From positions 231,487-295,486 of the forward strand of contig NZ_NFLU01000003.1 in assembly GCF_002161085.1 (NCBI RefSeq): DNA of 64,000 bases. Reading direction: 5' to 3'. This stretch comes from Flavonifractor sp. An112. Its GTDB lineage: Bacteria > Bacillota > Clostridia > Oscillospirales > Oscillospiraceae. The notes beneath the pieces are model-generated. The model did not search any database, had not been told where the DNA came from, and saw only the letters and a list, made by a program, of their open reading frames with translations. Of this stretch, positions 37,477-46,970 are shown piece by piece. Numbering within the stretch: position 1 is the first letter of the stretch; each line of letters begins with the position of its first letter. A program made the translations under genes and the position numbers.

Positions 37477-38874
37477 TTAACCTTCATTTTGGGGAATATT
37501 TGTACTTTTATCTTTTAAAATGATGTTCAGAATGATATTCAAACCGACACCAAAGATCACCGCCAAAAATACATTGGAAGTGCATACCATATTTAGGAAG
37601 GGAGGTAGGGAACTGGCCCACTCCGCATATGTGGAACTGCAGTGATATGGAAGCATGACCGCCACTGAAAGCGTGGTTCCAGCAATGATCGTGTTTCGCA
37701 GTGTTCTGGGGGAGGACACGATTGTGTCGATACCGGAGAACATGATGGAGGCTGCTGTAATTAGGAAAACCGCGCCGATGACTGGCTTGGGGATCCCCGC
37801 CAGTACATACGCCATCTTGGGGCACAGGCCGTACAGCAGAAACAGGATTCCCGCAACCTGTGTCACACGGCGGGAGGCCACACCGGTGGCCGCCACGATG
37901 CCGATGTTCTGGGTATAGGAGGTGCAGGGCAGCGCACCGAAGAATGCGGTGATCATACATCCCAGGCCCTCGGCCATGATGCCGCGGTCAATGTGCTTGA
38001 CCCGGTAGACCTCCTTGCAGGCGGCACAAGTGGCACCGTAATCGCCTACCGACTCAAAGATAGAGCCGATATATCCGGAAAATCCACCCAGAATGGCCGC
38101 GCCTACGAAGGCGATCAGCTGGCCGGACTCGCCGGAGGGGTTGGGCATATCCCGGAACGGGAAGAGCTGCGGGAGCGCAAACCAGGGGGCTTCCTTGACA
38201 GCCTGCCAATCAAACAGGCCCAAGGCGGAGGATCCCACCACGCCCACCAGCACGACGCTGATCAGGATAAATCCCTGAGATACAATTCCCTTGCCCAAGA
38301 ACTTCAGCAGCAGGGCCAAGATAAATGCGATGACCGCCAACACCATATAGACCGGCTCAGTGTTGGAGAAGGTCCACTGCACCGCAATTCGGGCAGCCAC
38401 AAACCCGATGGATGTGACCACCGTACCCAGTACCACCGGCGGCAGAAATTTCCGAATCTTGCTGATAATCCGGGTGGCACCCAGCAAGAACTCCAGGAAG
38501 CCGCCCACCAGGATGGAGCCCCAGGTGGCCGGAAGCCCGTACACGCCGGCAATACTGCCCATGGAGGACATCAGGGAGGATGAGGTGCCCTGTACAATCG
38601 GAAGGCGGTTTCCAATGGTGGTTTGAAGGAAGGTGCAGATACCCATGCAGAAGAAACAGGCACTCAGCATCGTGGCGGTAAAGCTGGCGGACTGAATACC
38701 CGCAAGGGACGCGAACCCGCTGACCCACATAAACGGTGTGAAATCCACCAGTGTGATCTGCAGGGCAAAATACCAGCTTTTCCACCACGGCTTCGGTACA
38801 TCTTCAATCCCGATGGTCACTTCAATATTAGACTCCGGCTGTTCTTCAAAGATCGGTTGTTCTGGCTGATACAT
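37477..38874 (-). CDS. NCS2-family nucleobase permease (xanthine/uracil type)
   Basis: The 465-residue membrane protein has about 12 to 14 hydrophobic segments. NCS2 features are the N-terminal region ending VDFTPFMWVSGFASLAG, the QGTSSSLMSSMGSIAGVYG segment (about residues 94-112), FESVGDYGATCAACK (substrate-site helix 8 region) and CTSYTQNIGIVAATGVASR (helix 10). It should bring in a purine or pyrimidine with H+ or Na+. AAAGGAGAG precedes the ATG. It is the last gene of the minus-strand heterocycle block, 65 bp after the amidase gene, and is the most divergent of three NCS2 genes in the block. Confidence 0.9.
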   Translation of the reverse strand: MYQPEQPIFEEQPESNIEVTIGIEDVPKPWWKSWYFALQITLVDFTPFMWVSGFASLAGIQSASFTATMLSACFFCMGICTFLQTTIGNRLPIVQGTSSSLMSSMGSIAGVYGLPATWGSILVGGFLEFLLGATRIISKIRKFLPPVVLGTVVTSIGFVAARIAVQWTFSNTEPVYMVLAVIAFILALLLKFLGKGIVSQGFILISVVLVGVVGSSALGLFDWQAVKEAPWFALPQLFPFRDMPNPSGESGQLIAFVGAAILGGFSGYIGSIFESVGDYGATCAACKEVYRVKHIDRGIMAEGLGCMITAFFGALPCTSYTQNIGIVAATGVASRRVTQVAGILFLLYGLCPKMAYVLAGIPKPVIGAVFLITAASIMFSGIDTIVSSPRTLRNTIIAGTTLSVAVMLPYHCSSTYAEWASSLPPFLNMVCTSNVFLAVIFGVGLNIILNIILKDKSTNIPQNEG

Positions 38875-38939
38875 GTTCTTCTCTCCTTTATCTGTATACC
38901 GCGGACAGGAAGTGGCGGAGGCTCACCGCAGACAGGAAA

Positions 38940-40418
38940 TCAAGGAAGTTCCGGTACCGATTGTGGCGGCCGGCGGAGCCGAGATGCCTGCTCGAAGGAA
39001 TAAGCGATGGCAATCAGGACGGGCTCACTGAAAGGCCGGCCGATAATCTCCATGCCCACCGGCACACCGATGGGGGCATCTTCGCTGGGGGCAAACCCGG
39101 CGGGCACCACAACAGAGGGAAACCCGGTCACCGAGCAGAGCACGCCGTTGCGCTGCTGCTGGGATTCACCTATTTTGCACACCAGCTGCTGCTGGTGGGG
39201 ATACACGATGGCGTCCAGTCCCAGCTCCGCCATGAGGCTCATTACCTGGTCCTGCACCCTGATCTGGAGCAGCCGCTTCTGGTTGTATTCCGGTGTGCCG
39301 ACTTCCTTCTCCTCTGCCTCCAGCAAATGCTGCCGGAGGGCCGGGTGATACTTGCCGCTGGCTACCACGTCCTCCAGGGAGTGGATGGGTGCGGAATCCC
39401 CCTGCTGGGCCAGGTAATGGTTCAGATCATGCTTGAAGTCGTCCAGGTGGACGCTGACATGCCCGGTCAGCCAGGCGGAGTCGATGGGTTCCAGGATGGA
39501 GATCAGCTCCGCGCCCCCCTCTTCAAAATAGCGGAGGGCGGGCCGGACCACCCGGTTGACCGCCTCATTGGCGGGCTGGGTGCCGAAGAAGCTCTCCAGC
39601 ACGCCGATGCGCTTCCCCCGCATTCCGTCCGGATCCAGGAAGGAGAGGTAGCTCTCCGGCTTACGATCCACACACCAGGCAGTTTTGAGGTCCGCATGGT
39701 CATAGCCCGCGATCACATCCAGCGTACGGACGGCATCCTCCACTGTACGGCAGATGGGGCCGGCGGTGTCCTGGGTCATGCTGTATGGCACGATGCCATC
39801 CCGGCTGACCAACCCCATGGTAGGCCGGATGCCCACCAAGCTGTTGGCGGAAGATGGGCTGCGGATGGAGTTGATGGTGTCGGTACCAATGCCGATGAGA
39901 CCCATATTGGCGGCAATGGCCGCCCCAGTACCTCCGGAGGAACCGCCTGGCGTCCGGGTCAGGTCGTAGGGATTTCGGGTCTGCCCCAGGATGGAGCTGA
40001 CGGTCTCCCCCCAGATGGCGAACTCGTGCAGGTTGGTCTTAGCAAGGATCAGGGCCCCGGACTGGCGCAGGCGCTTGGTGAGGAAGGCGTCCTCATGGGG
40101 GACAAAGCCCTCCAGGGCGCGGGAGCCCGCCGTGGTAGGCATATCGCAGGTGCCCACGTTGTCCTTCAGCAGGACGGGGACGCCGTGCAGTGGGCCGGAG
40201 AGGGCCCCGGTCTCCTGGAGCACCTGGTCCAGCCGATCCGCCTCATCCAGCGCCCGTGGGTTGACGGCAATGATGGCGTTGAGGGCGGGGCCCTGTTGAT
40301 CATAGGCCTCCATGCGCGCCAGATAGGCCTCTGTCAGTTCTCGGCAGGTCAGCTTTCCCTCCAGCATGGCCTGCTGAACCTGGCGGATGGTACATTCCAT
40401 GATGGGAAATGTGGTCAT
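38940..40418 (-). CDS. Amidase signature family hydrolase
   Basis: ATG 40418 is preferred (GGGAG nine bases upstream) over the in-frame TTG at 40427, which overlaps the carbamate kinase stop. The 492-residue enzyme has the amidase catalytic Lys in GVPVLLKDN (about residue 84), the Ser-rich stretch TPGGSSGGTGAAIAANMGL (about 158-176), and GTDTINSIRSP carrying the nucleophile Ser. The usual GGS before Ile-Arg is INS here, a subfamily variant. Such enzymes release ammonia from amides. In this cluster it could hydrolyse malonamate or oxamate formed by the carbamoyltransferase-like complex. It follows the carbamate kinase gene by five bases, implying cotranscription. Confidence 0.9.
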   Translation of the reverse strand: MTTFPIMECTIRQVQQAMLEGKLTCRELTEAYLARMEAYDQQGPALNAIIAVNPRALDEADRLDQVLQETGALSGPLHGVPVLLKDNVGTCDMPTTAGSRALEGFVPHEDAFLTKRLRQSGALILAKTNLHEFAIWGETVSSILGQTRNPYDLTRTPGGSSGGTGAAIAANMGLIGIGTDTINSIRSPSSANSLVGIRPTMGLVSRDGIVPYSMTQDTAGPICRTVEDAVRTLDVIAGYDHADLKTAWCVDRKPESYLSFLDPDGMRGKRIGVLESFFGTQPANEAVNRVVRPALRYFEEGGAELISILEPIDSAWLTGHVSVHLDDFKHDLNHYLAQQGDSAPIHSLEDVVASGKYHPALRQHLLEAEEKEVGTPEYNQKRLLQIRVQDQVMSLMAELGLDAIVYPHQQQLVCKIGESQQQRNGVLCSVTGFPSVVVPAGFAPSEDAPIGVPVGMEIIGRPFSEPVLIAIAYSFEQASRLRRPPQSVPELP

Positions 40419-40423
40419 ATCAC

Positions 40424-41365
40424 TCAACTCCCAATTCTGGTTCCGGTCTTGCCCTGGATTCCGTCCTTGGCCTTTTCCAACAGAGTGATCAGGGCACTGC
40501 GTCCCTGGCCGGACTCGGCGAACTGGAGGGCGGCCTCCACCTTGGGCAGCATGGAGCCTGGGGCGAAGTGCCCCTCGGCGATATAGGTTCTGGCCTCATC
40601 CGGAGTCATGGAATCCAGCCACTTCTCCTGGGGGGTGCCGAAGTGGATGGCCACCTTCTCCACTGCCGTAAGGATTACCAGGAAGTCGGCCTCCAGCTCC
40701 TGGGCCAGGCGGCAGGAGGCGAAGTCCTTGTCAATGATAGCCTCCACACCCTCCAGGTTGCCCTCCTCTGTCCGAACCACCGGGATCCCACCGCCGCCGC
40801 AGGCGATCACAATCTGCCCCGCCTGCACCAAGTCGCGGATGGCGGGCAGCTCTACAATGGAGACGGGCTGGGGGGAGGGTACTACCCGGCGAAGGCCCCT
40901 GCCGGCATCCTCTGCATAGGTAAAGCCTCGCTCCGCGGTGAGGCGGTCTGCCTCCTCCCGGCTCACGTAGGTACCGATGGGCTTGGTGGGATTCTGGAAT
41001 GCCTGGTCAGCCTGGTCCACCACTACATGAGTCAACAGGGTGCTGACCTCCTTGACAAGCCCCCGCTGGGCCAGCTCGTCCCGGATGGCGATCTGCAGAT
41101 CGTGGCCGATGTAGCCCTGGCTCATGGCACAGCAAATGGACAGAGGGCAGAGGGTGTACTTGTCCGGCTCCTGCTTATGAAGGGCAGTCATGGCCTTCTG
41201 GATCATGCCCACCTGGGGGCCGTTTCCGTGGGCGACGATTACCTCGTGGCCCTCTGCAGCCAGATCCACGATGGCCTTGGCGGTGTTGCGCACCGCCACC
41301 CGCTGCTCCTGGTAGTTATTCCCCAGAGCGTTGCCGCCCAGGGCGATGACAATTCGTTTTCCCAT
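40424..41365 (-). CDS. arcC: Carbamate kinase
   Basis: The 313-residue length is typical. Motifs include IVIALGGNALGNN at the N-terminus, VIVAHGNGPQVGMIQ (about residues 43-57), VVPSPQPVSIVE (the family-specific segment, about 160-171) and VIACGGGGIPVV (about 187-198). It transfers phosphate from carbamoyl phosphate to ADP, making ATP, NH3 and CO2. No arcA or argF-type gene is nearby. The probable carbamoyl phosphate source is the DUF2877-FdrA-DUF1116 set of the same block. AGGAGG precedes the ATG, and the amidase gene follows at once. Confidence 0.97.
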   Translation of the reverse strand: MGKRIVIALGGNALGNNYQEQRVAVRNTAKAIVDLAAEGHEVIVAHGNGPQVGMIQKAMTALHKQEPDKYTLCPLSICCAMSQGYIGHDLQIAIRDELAQRGLVKEVSTLLTHVVVDQADQAFQNPTKPIGTYVSREEADRLTAERGFTYAEDAGRGLRRVVPSPQPVSIVELPAIRDLVQAGQIVIACGGGGIPVVRTEEGNLEGVEAIIDKDFASCRLAQELEADFLVILTAVEKVAIHFGTPQEKWLDSMTPDEARTYIAEGHFAPGSMLPKVEAALQFAESGQGRSALITLLEKAKDGIQGKTGTRIGS

Positions 41366-41402
41366 TTTGGTTCCTCCTGTCAGAATATCGGATGATGAAC
41401 GG

Positions 41403-41447
41403 CGGCGGCCCGCCGGCGGGGACGGGCTGTTCCCGGGCGGGCCGCCG
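41403..41447. other. GC-rich intercistronic hairpin before carbamate kinase
   Basis: CGGCGGCCCGCC (41403-41414) and GGCGGGCCGCCG (41436-41447) form a 12-bp all-GC stem with no T-run. It lies between the amidohydrolase and carbamate kinase genes and may stabilise or cut the message there. Confidence 0.6.
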
Positions 41448-41467
41448 ATACATGCGGTTGGATGGAA

Positions 41468-42676
41468 TCAATCTTTCAGGGTAACGTCCACGCCGTCCTT
41501 GATGACGTAGACCGGAGGACGGTGGTGCCAGATAGCGTGGTAAACGTCCTCCTCGTCCAGAACCACCAGGTCTGCGTTGCCGCCCACCTCCAACTTGTGG
41601 CCCTGCATGCCCAGCACTTTGGCGGCGCTGGTGGTCACCATGTCGTAGAGCAGCTCCATGTCGGTAAAGGTGGTCATCCAGAGCAGGTGGCTGGCTAGGA
41701 AGGCAATCTGCAGCATGTTGCACTCACCGAAGGGGTAGTAGGCGTCGGCCACGTCATCCTGGCCCAGGGCCACGGGGACGCCGGCGGCCAGCAGATCCCG
41801 GACACGGGCGTGGAGCGGACCGGTGTGGGGGTCGGACACCAGGCCGACACCCGCCTGCTTCATGAGGGCCACCAGCTTGCGGAAGTAGTTTTCGTTGTAG
41901 AGTTCCATGGCGCGGCAGTGTTGGGCGGTCACCCGGCCCTGCCAGCCCATCTCAATGGACTTCTTGCACAGCATTTCCAGGGTGCGCTCACCGGGGTCGC
42001 CCACGTCATCCAGCAGCATGGAGATGTTCTTGTCGAATTCCTTGGCGATGGCGCACATCTTGTCCACGTGGGACTGCTCCAGATCCTCGGTATACTCCAT
42101 CCAGGGGATGCCGCCAATCACGTCCACCCCCATCTCAGCCGCCTGCCGCACCAGTTCCTCGGTGCCGGGCTCCCGGATGACGCCGTCCTGCGGGAAAGCC
42201 ACCACCTGCAGTTCCACCTTGCCCTTGAACTCCTCCCGGGCCTTCAGCAGGGCCTTCACGCCCTCCAGCCGGGCCTTGGAATCCACATCGGCAAAAGCGC
42301 GGATGTGGGTGTTGCCGTGCTTGAGCGCCATCTGGCACACCTTGCGCACGTTCTCGATGATCCACTTCTCGTCGTAGCAGGCCTTGAAGTCGGCGGCCCG
42401 CTCGATGGCGGTCATGGCGCCGCCCATGCCGCCGGTGTGGTACTCGCCCAGGGCCTCCTGCCCGGCCATCTCCAGGGTGAACACCTTGTCCAGGTGCAGG
42501 TGGCCGTTGACAAAGGACTCCGTCACCAGGCAGCCCTTGGCGTCGATGGTCTGGGCCGCGTCGGTGGAGAGGTTCTTTCCGATGTCGGCGATCTTACCCG
42601 CCCGGATGCCGATGTCCACGGTCTCCTTGCCGGAGGCGCGGGTCTTGGCATTGGTAATCAGAATGTCATAGGTCAT
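41468..42676 (-). CDS. CodA-like metal-dependent amidohydrolase (cytosine-deaminase family)
   Basis: The 402-residue protein begins with the amidohydrolase beta-sandwich (ILITNAKTRASGKETVDIGI). It carries SFVNGHLHLDKVF (about residues 53-65), the HxH plus Lys pattern of the cytosine-deaminase branch. Later come the metal His in RVTAQHC (about 246-252), HTG, and the catalytic Asp in ALGQDDVADAYYPFG (about 313-327). Members deaminate cytosine, isoguanine, or hydrolyse ring amides of hydantoin-like compounds. It lies between carbamate kinase and a UraA-like permease gene, so a pyrimidine-type substrate is reasonable but not proven. AGGAGAC precedes the ATG. Confidence 0.88.
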   Translation of the reverse strand: MTYDILITNAKTRASGKETVDIGIRAGKIADIGKNLSTDAAQTIDAKGCLVTESFVNGHLHLDKVFTLEMAGQEALGEYHTGGMGGAMTAIERAADFKACYDEKWIIENVRKVCQMALKHGNTHIRAFADVDSKARLEGVKALLKAREEFKGKVELQVVAFPQDGVIREPGTEELVRQAAEMGVDVIGGIPWMEYTEDLEQSHVDKMCAIAKEFDKNISMLLDDVGDPGERTLEMLCKKSIEMGWQGRVTAQHCRAMELYNENYFRKLVALMKQAGVGLVSDPHTGPLHARVRDLLAAGVPVALGQDDVADAYYPFGECNMLQIAFLASHLLWMTTFTDMELLYDMVTTSAAKVLGMQGHKLEVGGNADLVVLDEEDVYHAIWHHRPPVYVIKDGVDVTLKD

Positions 42677-42712
42677 GATCTCGTCTCCTTACTTTTTATA
42701 GTTATAGTTGAT

Positions 42713-44002
42713 TCAGTTGTCGGAGGAGGCTTTGCCGTCCTCCTCCAGCATCTCATCCCCGAATTTGGGCAGAACCAGGTTCAGCACCAAACCCACCACA
42801 GCGGCCAGGGCCACACCGCCGAAGCTGATGGCCACCTCGCCGATGGTGAAGGACACGGCGGCTCCGCCGATACAGAGAATCAGGACGGCCGCAAAGATGA
42901 TCTGGTTCCTGGAATTGCCGAAATTCACCGGATGCAGGGTGCGCAGGCCCGTGCCCGCCACGAAGCCGAACAGAATGATGGAGATGCCGCCCACCACAGA
43001 GCCGGGCATGGTCTGGAGCAATGCGGAGACCTTGGGGCAGAAGCCCAGCAGGATGGCAAACACGGCGGCAATGCGCATCACCAGGGGATCCCATACCTTT
43101 GTGAGGGCAAGCACACCGGTGTTCTCTGAGTAGGTGGTCAGGGCGCAGCCGCCCACAGCGGCGGAGAGTGCGGTGGCAATGCCGTCGCCCAGCATGACCC
43201 GGTGGACGCCGGGATCCTTGTAGAAATCCTTGCGCACCGTTTCACCGATGGCCGCCACATCGCCAAAGCACTCCACAATGGTGGCAATGCATACCGGCGT
43301 GACCAGGGCGATGGCGACGGGGGAGAATTTGGGAGCCGCGAAGGACGGCAGGCCGATCCAAGCCGCCTCCTTCACCGCTGTCAGATCTACCTGCCCCGCG
43401 GCCAGGGAGACGAGATAGCCCACGATCATGGCGATCAGCACGGGGATCACCTGGACAAAGCCCTTGAAGAACATGGTGACGATGATAACGGTCGCCATGC
43501 CCACGATGGCCAGCGCCCAGTTCTCCGATGCCATGTCTATGGCAGTGGGGGCCAGCATCAGGCCGAGGCTTGTGATAATAGAGCCGGTGACCACAGGCGG
43601 GAACACGGCCCGCACCCGGTCGGCCCCCACGGCCATAACCAGAAGGGAGATTACGATATAAGCGATACCCACCAGGAAAACTCCGCCTCTGGCATAAGCC
43701 AAGCCGTCGGCGCCGCCTCCCATGATCTGTGCCGCCATGATGACGGGCGTGATGTAGGCAAAGGAGGAGCCCAGGTAGACCGGCACCTTGCCCTTCGTGC
43801 AGAGATGGCAGATCAGGGTTCCGACGCCGCCCATCAGGAGCACCGTGGCCACATCCAATCCGGTGGTCAGGGGGACCAGCACGGTGGAGCCGAACATGGT
43901 GAACAGGTGCTGCAGGCCCAGCAAAAGCCGCTTTGGTACGGGAAGGGTGGAAGCATCTTCAATGGGGTCGTTCAGCCGGGGGCCGGCTTGCTTGGTTGCC
44001 AT
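42713..44002 (-). CDS. NCS2-family uracil permease (UraA-like)
   Basis: ATG 44002 sits nine bases after AAGGAGAC; the in-frame GTG at 44011 touches that site. The 429-residue protein has the UraA-type segment GKVPVYLGSSFAYITPVI (about residues 68-85), IVECFGDVAAIGE (helix 8, about 240-252) with the substrate Glu, and CALTTYSENTGVLALT (helix 10, about 285-300), all closely matching uracil/H+ symporters. It should import uracil or a similar pyrimidine. It lies between two amidohydrolase genes and is the best single hint that the block acts on pyrimidines. Confidence 0.92.
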   Translation of the reverse strand: MATKQAGPRLNDPIEDASTLPVPKRLLLGLQHLFTMFGSTVLVPLTTGLDVATVLLMGGVGTLICHLCTKGKVPVYLGSSFAYITPVIMAAQIMGGGADGLAYARGGVFLVGIAYIVISLLVMAVGADRVRAVFPPVVTGSIITSLGLMLAPTAIDMASENWALAIVGMATVIIVTMFFKGFVQVIPVLIAMIVGYLVSLAAGQVDLTAVKEAAWIGLPSFAAPKFSPVAIALVTPVCIATIVECFGDVAAIGETVRKDFYKDPGVHRVMLGDGIATALSAAVGGCALTTYSENTGVLALTKVWDPLVMRIAAVFAILLGFCPKVSALLQTMPGSVVGGISIILFGFVAGTGLRTLHPVNFGNSRNQIIFAAVLILCIGGAAVSFTIGEVAISFGGVALAAVVGLVLNLVLPKFGDEMLEEDGKASSDN

Positions 44003-44048
44003 AGGATACACGTCTCCTTTCTCTTTCTTTCTCCTCGTTCCGGGTCTG

Positions 44049-45455
44049 TCAGCAGAGATCCGCCTTCAGGCCCTCAATGCGCGCGGAGGCGCGGGTCAGC
44101 AGCTCGCGGCCCACCTGGGTGACGTACTGCCGCTTCTCCTCCTCATCAACCTTGGTCAGGTGTCCCTTATGCACCACCAGCTCACCGTTGACCACAACCT
44201 CCTCCACCATGCGGGCGTCGCCGCTGAGCACAATGCAGTCCACCGGGTCGTTGCAGCCGCCGGCGTACTGGAGCTGGCTCCAGTTCATGAGGGTGAAGTC
44301 GGCGGCCATGCCGGGGGCCAGGTAGCCGATGTCGTCGCGGTTGAGCACCCTGGCTCCGCCGGCGGTGGCCAGATAGAGCACGTCCTCGGCGTTGGCGGAG
44401 CTGTCTCCCCAGCTCAGACGGTTGAGCAGGTAGGATACCCGGATCTCCTCCATCATGTTGGCCGAGTTGCTGCTGGCCGCACCGTCCACGCCGATGCCGA
44501 AGCGGGTGACGCCGGCCCGCAGGAAATCGGGCACCCGGCAGGAGCCGGAGCTGAGGTACATGTTGGAGATGGGGCAGGTGGAAATTCCGGTGTTGGTCTT
44601 GGCCATCAGCTCCACCTCCTCGTCGTTCAGGTGGATGCAGTGGGCATAGTAGAACCGGTCGCCCAGCATGTCGTGGCGACGGAACCACTCCACTGGCCGG
44701 CAGCCGAAGTGCTCGATGGTGTACTCCACCTCGTGCTGGCTCTCGGCCAGGTGGCCGTGTACCATGATGTCTAGCTTCTCCGCCAGATCTACCGTGGCCC
44801 GGACGATCTCCTCGGTCTCATACTGGGCGATGCTGGGGCCGATGCCCACCTGGCACATGGAGAAGCGGGAGGGATCGTGGTATTTCTTGACCAGACGCTC
44901 GGCGTCGGCCATGACGCCCTCGGTGGTGTCCACCACCTCGGGGGGAACAATGTCGCTGGTCACTGAGTGGTAGGCCCGCACCGGGTGGAAGCGGATACCC
45001 AGTTCCCGGGCGGCCTCAATCTCCGCGTCCACCAGGCCGGTTACCCCCACGGGGTGGGGATACCACAGGTCGTTGGAGGTGGTCACGCCGGTTTTCAGGC
45101 CGTCGCCAAGACTGGCATAGATACCGGCCCGCGCCACATCAGTGTTGAGATCCTTGTAAATCTCGTACATGGTGGTGAGCCACGGCTCCAGCCGCAGACC
45201 CTGGGTAGCCTTGATGTTGCGGATCAGCGTCTGCCAGGTGTGGTGGTGGGTATTGACAAAGCCGGGGAGAATCACGCGCCCGCTGGCATCCACCACTTCG
45301 TCGATGTCTACCGTGCCGGCCAGGCTCTTTTCCAGATCCGTGCCGACGGCCTTGATCTGATTCCCCTCGATGAGCAGGTCACCGTGGCGGTAACGGGTAC
45401 GCGCCTCGTCCATGGTGATGATCCAATCTGCGTTCTTATACAAAGTACGTTTCAT
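44049..45455 (-). CDS. 8-oxoguanine-deaminase-like amidohydrolase (SsnA/AtzA group)
   Basis: The 468-residue protein has GFVNTHHHTWQTLIRNI (metal His pair, about residues 63-79), MVHGHLAESQHEVEY (about 218-232), YYAHCIHLNDEEVELMA (about 257-273) and FGIGVDGAASSNSANMMEEIR (metal Asp, about 314-334). These are the motifs of 8-oxoguanine deaminase, guanine deaminase and triazine hydrolases. It would deaminate a purine or triazine-like ring. It lies between two permease genes of the NCS2 family and is part of the same minus-strand transcript. The substrate could equally be a pyrimidine or hydantoin; the 8-oxoguanine name reflects closest motif similarity only. Confidence 0.88.
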   Translation of the reverse strand: MKRTLYKNADWIITMDEARTRYRHGDLLIEGNQIKAVGTDLEKSLAGTVDIDEVVDASGRVILPGFVNTHHHTWQTLIRNIKATQGLRLEPWLTTMYEIYKDLNTDVARAGIYASLGDGLKTGVTTSNDLWYPHPVGVTGLVDAEIEAARELGIRFHPVRAYHSVTSDIVPPEVVDTTEGVMADAERLVKKYHDPSRFSMCQVGIGPSIAQYETEEIVRATVDLAEKLDIMVHGHLAESQHEVEYTIEHFGCRPVEWFRRHDMLGDRFYYAHCIHLNDEEVELMAKTNTGISTCPISNMYLSSGSCRVPDFLRAGVTRFGIGVDGAASSNSANMMEEIRVSYLLNRLSWGDSSANAEDVLYLATAGGARVLNRDDIGYLAPGMAADFTLMNWSQLQYAGGCNDPVDCIVLSGDARMVEEVVVNGELVVHKGHLTKVDEEEKRQYVTQVGRELLTRASARIEGLKADLC

Positions 45456-45493
45456 ATCTGTGTTTTTCCTCCTGTCCGCTGGCTGCGGCTGGC

Positions 45494-46831
45494 TTACTGA
45501 TTGGCAGTCTCTGCCTTCTCCTCCTTGTCCTCCCGGAGGATCAGGCTGAGCACGACCGCGGTGATAGCCGTTCCAGGCACGCCGCTGAGGATGGTGGACA
45601 CCCAGAAGGGGAAGGCAGCCAGGGCGTTAGCGGTCATACTGAAGCCGATGCCCACGGCCAGGGAGGCGCCCACGATGGTGGTGGTGCGGGGAGTGAGCTT
45701 GCTGCTCATGATCACGGTCATGCCGGACACCAGGATGGTACCAAAAGCAGTCAGGGCCACGCCGCCCAGCACGGGCTCAGGAATGGCGGAGAACACGGCA
45801 CACAGCTTGGGGCACAGGCCGCACAGGGCAACCACGACGCCGGCGATGGCGGTAATATAGCGGCTGGTGACGCCGGAAACGCCGCACAGGCCGATGTTGG
45901 CGCTGCCGGAGATTACGGGCACATTGTTGAACAGAGTGGAGAGGATGCTGCTGATTCCCTGGGCCAGGATGCCGCCCCGGGTCTCCTTGCTGTCAGCCAG
46001 ACGGTTCTGTGCCAGCATGGCCGCCGTGGCCTGGTCGCCCATGAGCTCTACCAGCGCGAAGAAGCAGAGCACCGTGATGGTAACCGTGGGGCCAAGCTCA
46101 AATTCCAAGCCGAAGTGCAGAGGCTGAGGGGCGCGGAACCAGGGCTCACTGGCGATGCCGGAGAGATCTAGCTTCCCAAAGGCGGCGGCCACGCAGGACA
46201 TCACCACAATGGCAATCAGGGGGGATGCCTTGGAGAGGAAATTCTTCCGGCCGTAGTGGTTCAGCACCAGCATGATGATAATCGTGCCTGCGGCCAGGAG
46301 GAGATTGATGGGATCACCGTAGTCGGCGGAGCCGTCCCCGCCGGCGCAATAGCCAATGCCCACGCCGCAGAGACTCAGGCCCAGAGCCGTGACCACGGAA
46401 CCGGTGATATAGGGCTTGAAAATATTAGAGAGCTGCTTATGGAACACCGTCCAAAGCACGACGGTGACAATGCTGCCCACCAGGCAGGCGCCGGTATAAG
46501 CCGCCAGCCCATATTGAGAGCCCAAAGCGATGCCGGGGGCCACGAACACGAAGCTGCACTCCAGGGGGATGGGCAGCCGGGCGCCCACCGGGCCGAAGCC
46601 AATAGTCTGGATAATGGTGGCAATACCGGTGACCAGCAGACAGCCGGCCACCAGAATGGTGATCTCTGACGCGCTCAGTCCCACGCCGCTGCCAATGAGC
46701 AGGGGCACGGGCAGTACGTTGAATACCAGAACGACAATCTGCTGGAGGCTGAGGGGGATGGACTCGCCGACGGGCGGGCACTCGTTCAGCGTGTATCCGG
46801 TTGGGATCTTTTTCACAGTTTTTTCCTCCAT
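45494..46831 (-). CDS. NCS2-family xanthine/uric acid-type permease
   Basis: The 445-residue permease has the xanthine-permease-like segments VGARLPIPLECSFVFVAPGIALG (about residues 78-100, reading in two parts), VELMGDQATAAMLAQNRLADS (helix 8, about 263-283) and NVPVISGSANIGLCGVSGVTSRY (helix 10). These differ from the UraA-like protein nearby, so the block carries permeases of at least two specificities. The ribosome-binding site is modest (AGAGAG). It lies between the amidohydrolase gene and a terminator-like hairpin after the cyclase gene. Confidence 0.9.
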   Translation of the reverse strand: MEEKTVKKIPTGYTLNECPPVGESIPLSLQQIVVLVFNVLPVPLLIGSGVGLSASEITILVAGCLLVTGIATIIQTIGFGPVGARLPIPLECSFVFVAPGIALGSQYGLAAYTGACLVGSIVTVVLWTVFHKQLSNIFKPYITGSVVTALGLSLCGVGIGYCAGGDGSADYGDPINLLLAAGTIIIMLVLNHYGRKNFLSKASPLIAIVVMSCVAAAFGKLDLSGIASEPWFRAPQPLHFGLEFELGPTVTITVLCFFALVELMGDQATAAMLAQNRLADSKETRGGILAQGISSILSTLFNNVPVISGSANIGLCGVSGVTSRYITAIAGVVVALCGLCPKLCAVFSAIPEPVLGGVALTAFGTILVSGMTVIMSSKLTPRTTTIVGASLAVGIGFSMTANALAAFPFWVSTILSGVPGTAITAVVLSLILREDKEEKAETANQ

Positions 46832-46861
46832 TTCTCTCTAATTTCTGGCGTTTGCAATGCA

Positions 46862-46906
46862 GAAAGCCCAGGGAACAGCATTATGAAACTGTCGCCCTGG
46901 GCTTTC
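46862..46906 (-). terminator. Partial terminator between the cyclase-family gene and the permease
   Basis: GAAAGCCCAGGG (46862-46873) pairs with CCCTGGGCTTTC (46895-46906), with an inner ACAG/CTGT stem. On the minus strand only a short T-rich tail follows, so read-through into the permease gene is likely. Confidence 0.65.
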
Positions 46907-46970
46907 CTCATGCGGGATTTGGGTATGGTATTCTGGAGGTTCGGGTATTACAGTCTATCCGGATTCCGGC

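Noticed and set aside
43202..44122. Plus-strand His/Gly-rich frame opposite the UraA-like gene
   Set aside because: Low-complexity shadow of a membrane-protein gene in GC-rich DNA, without ribosome-binding site or family match.
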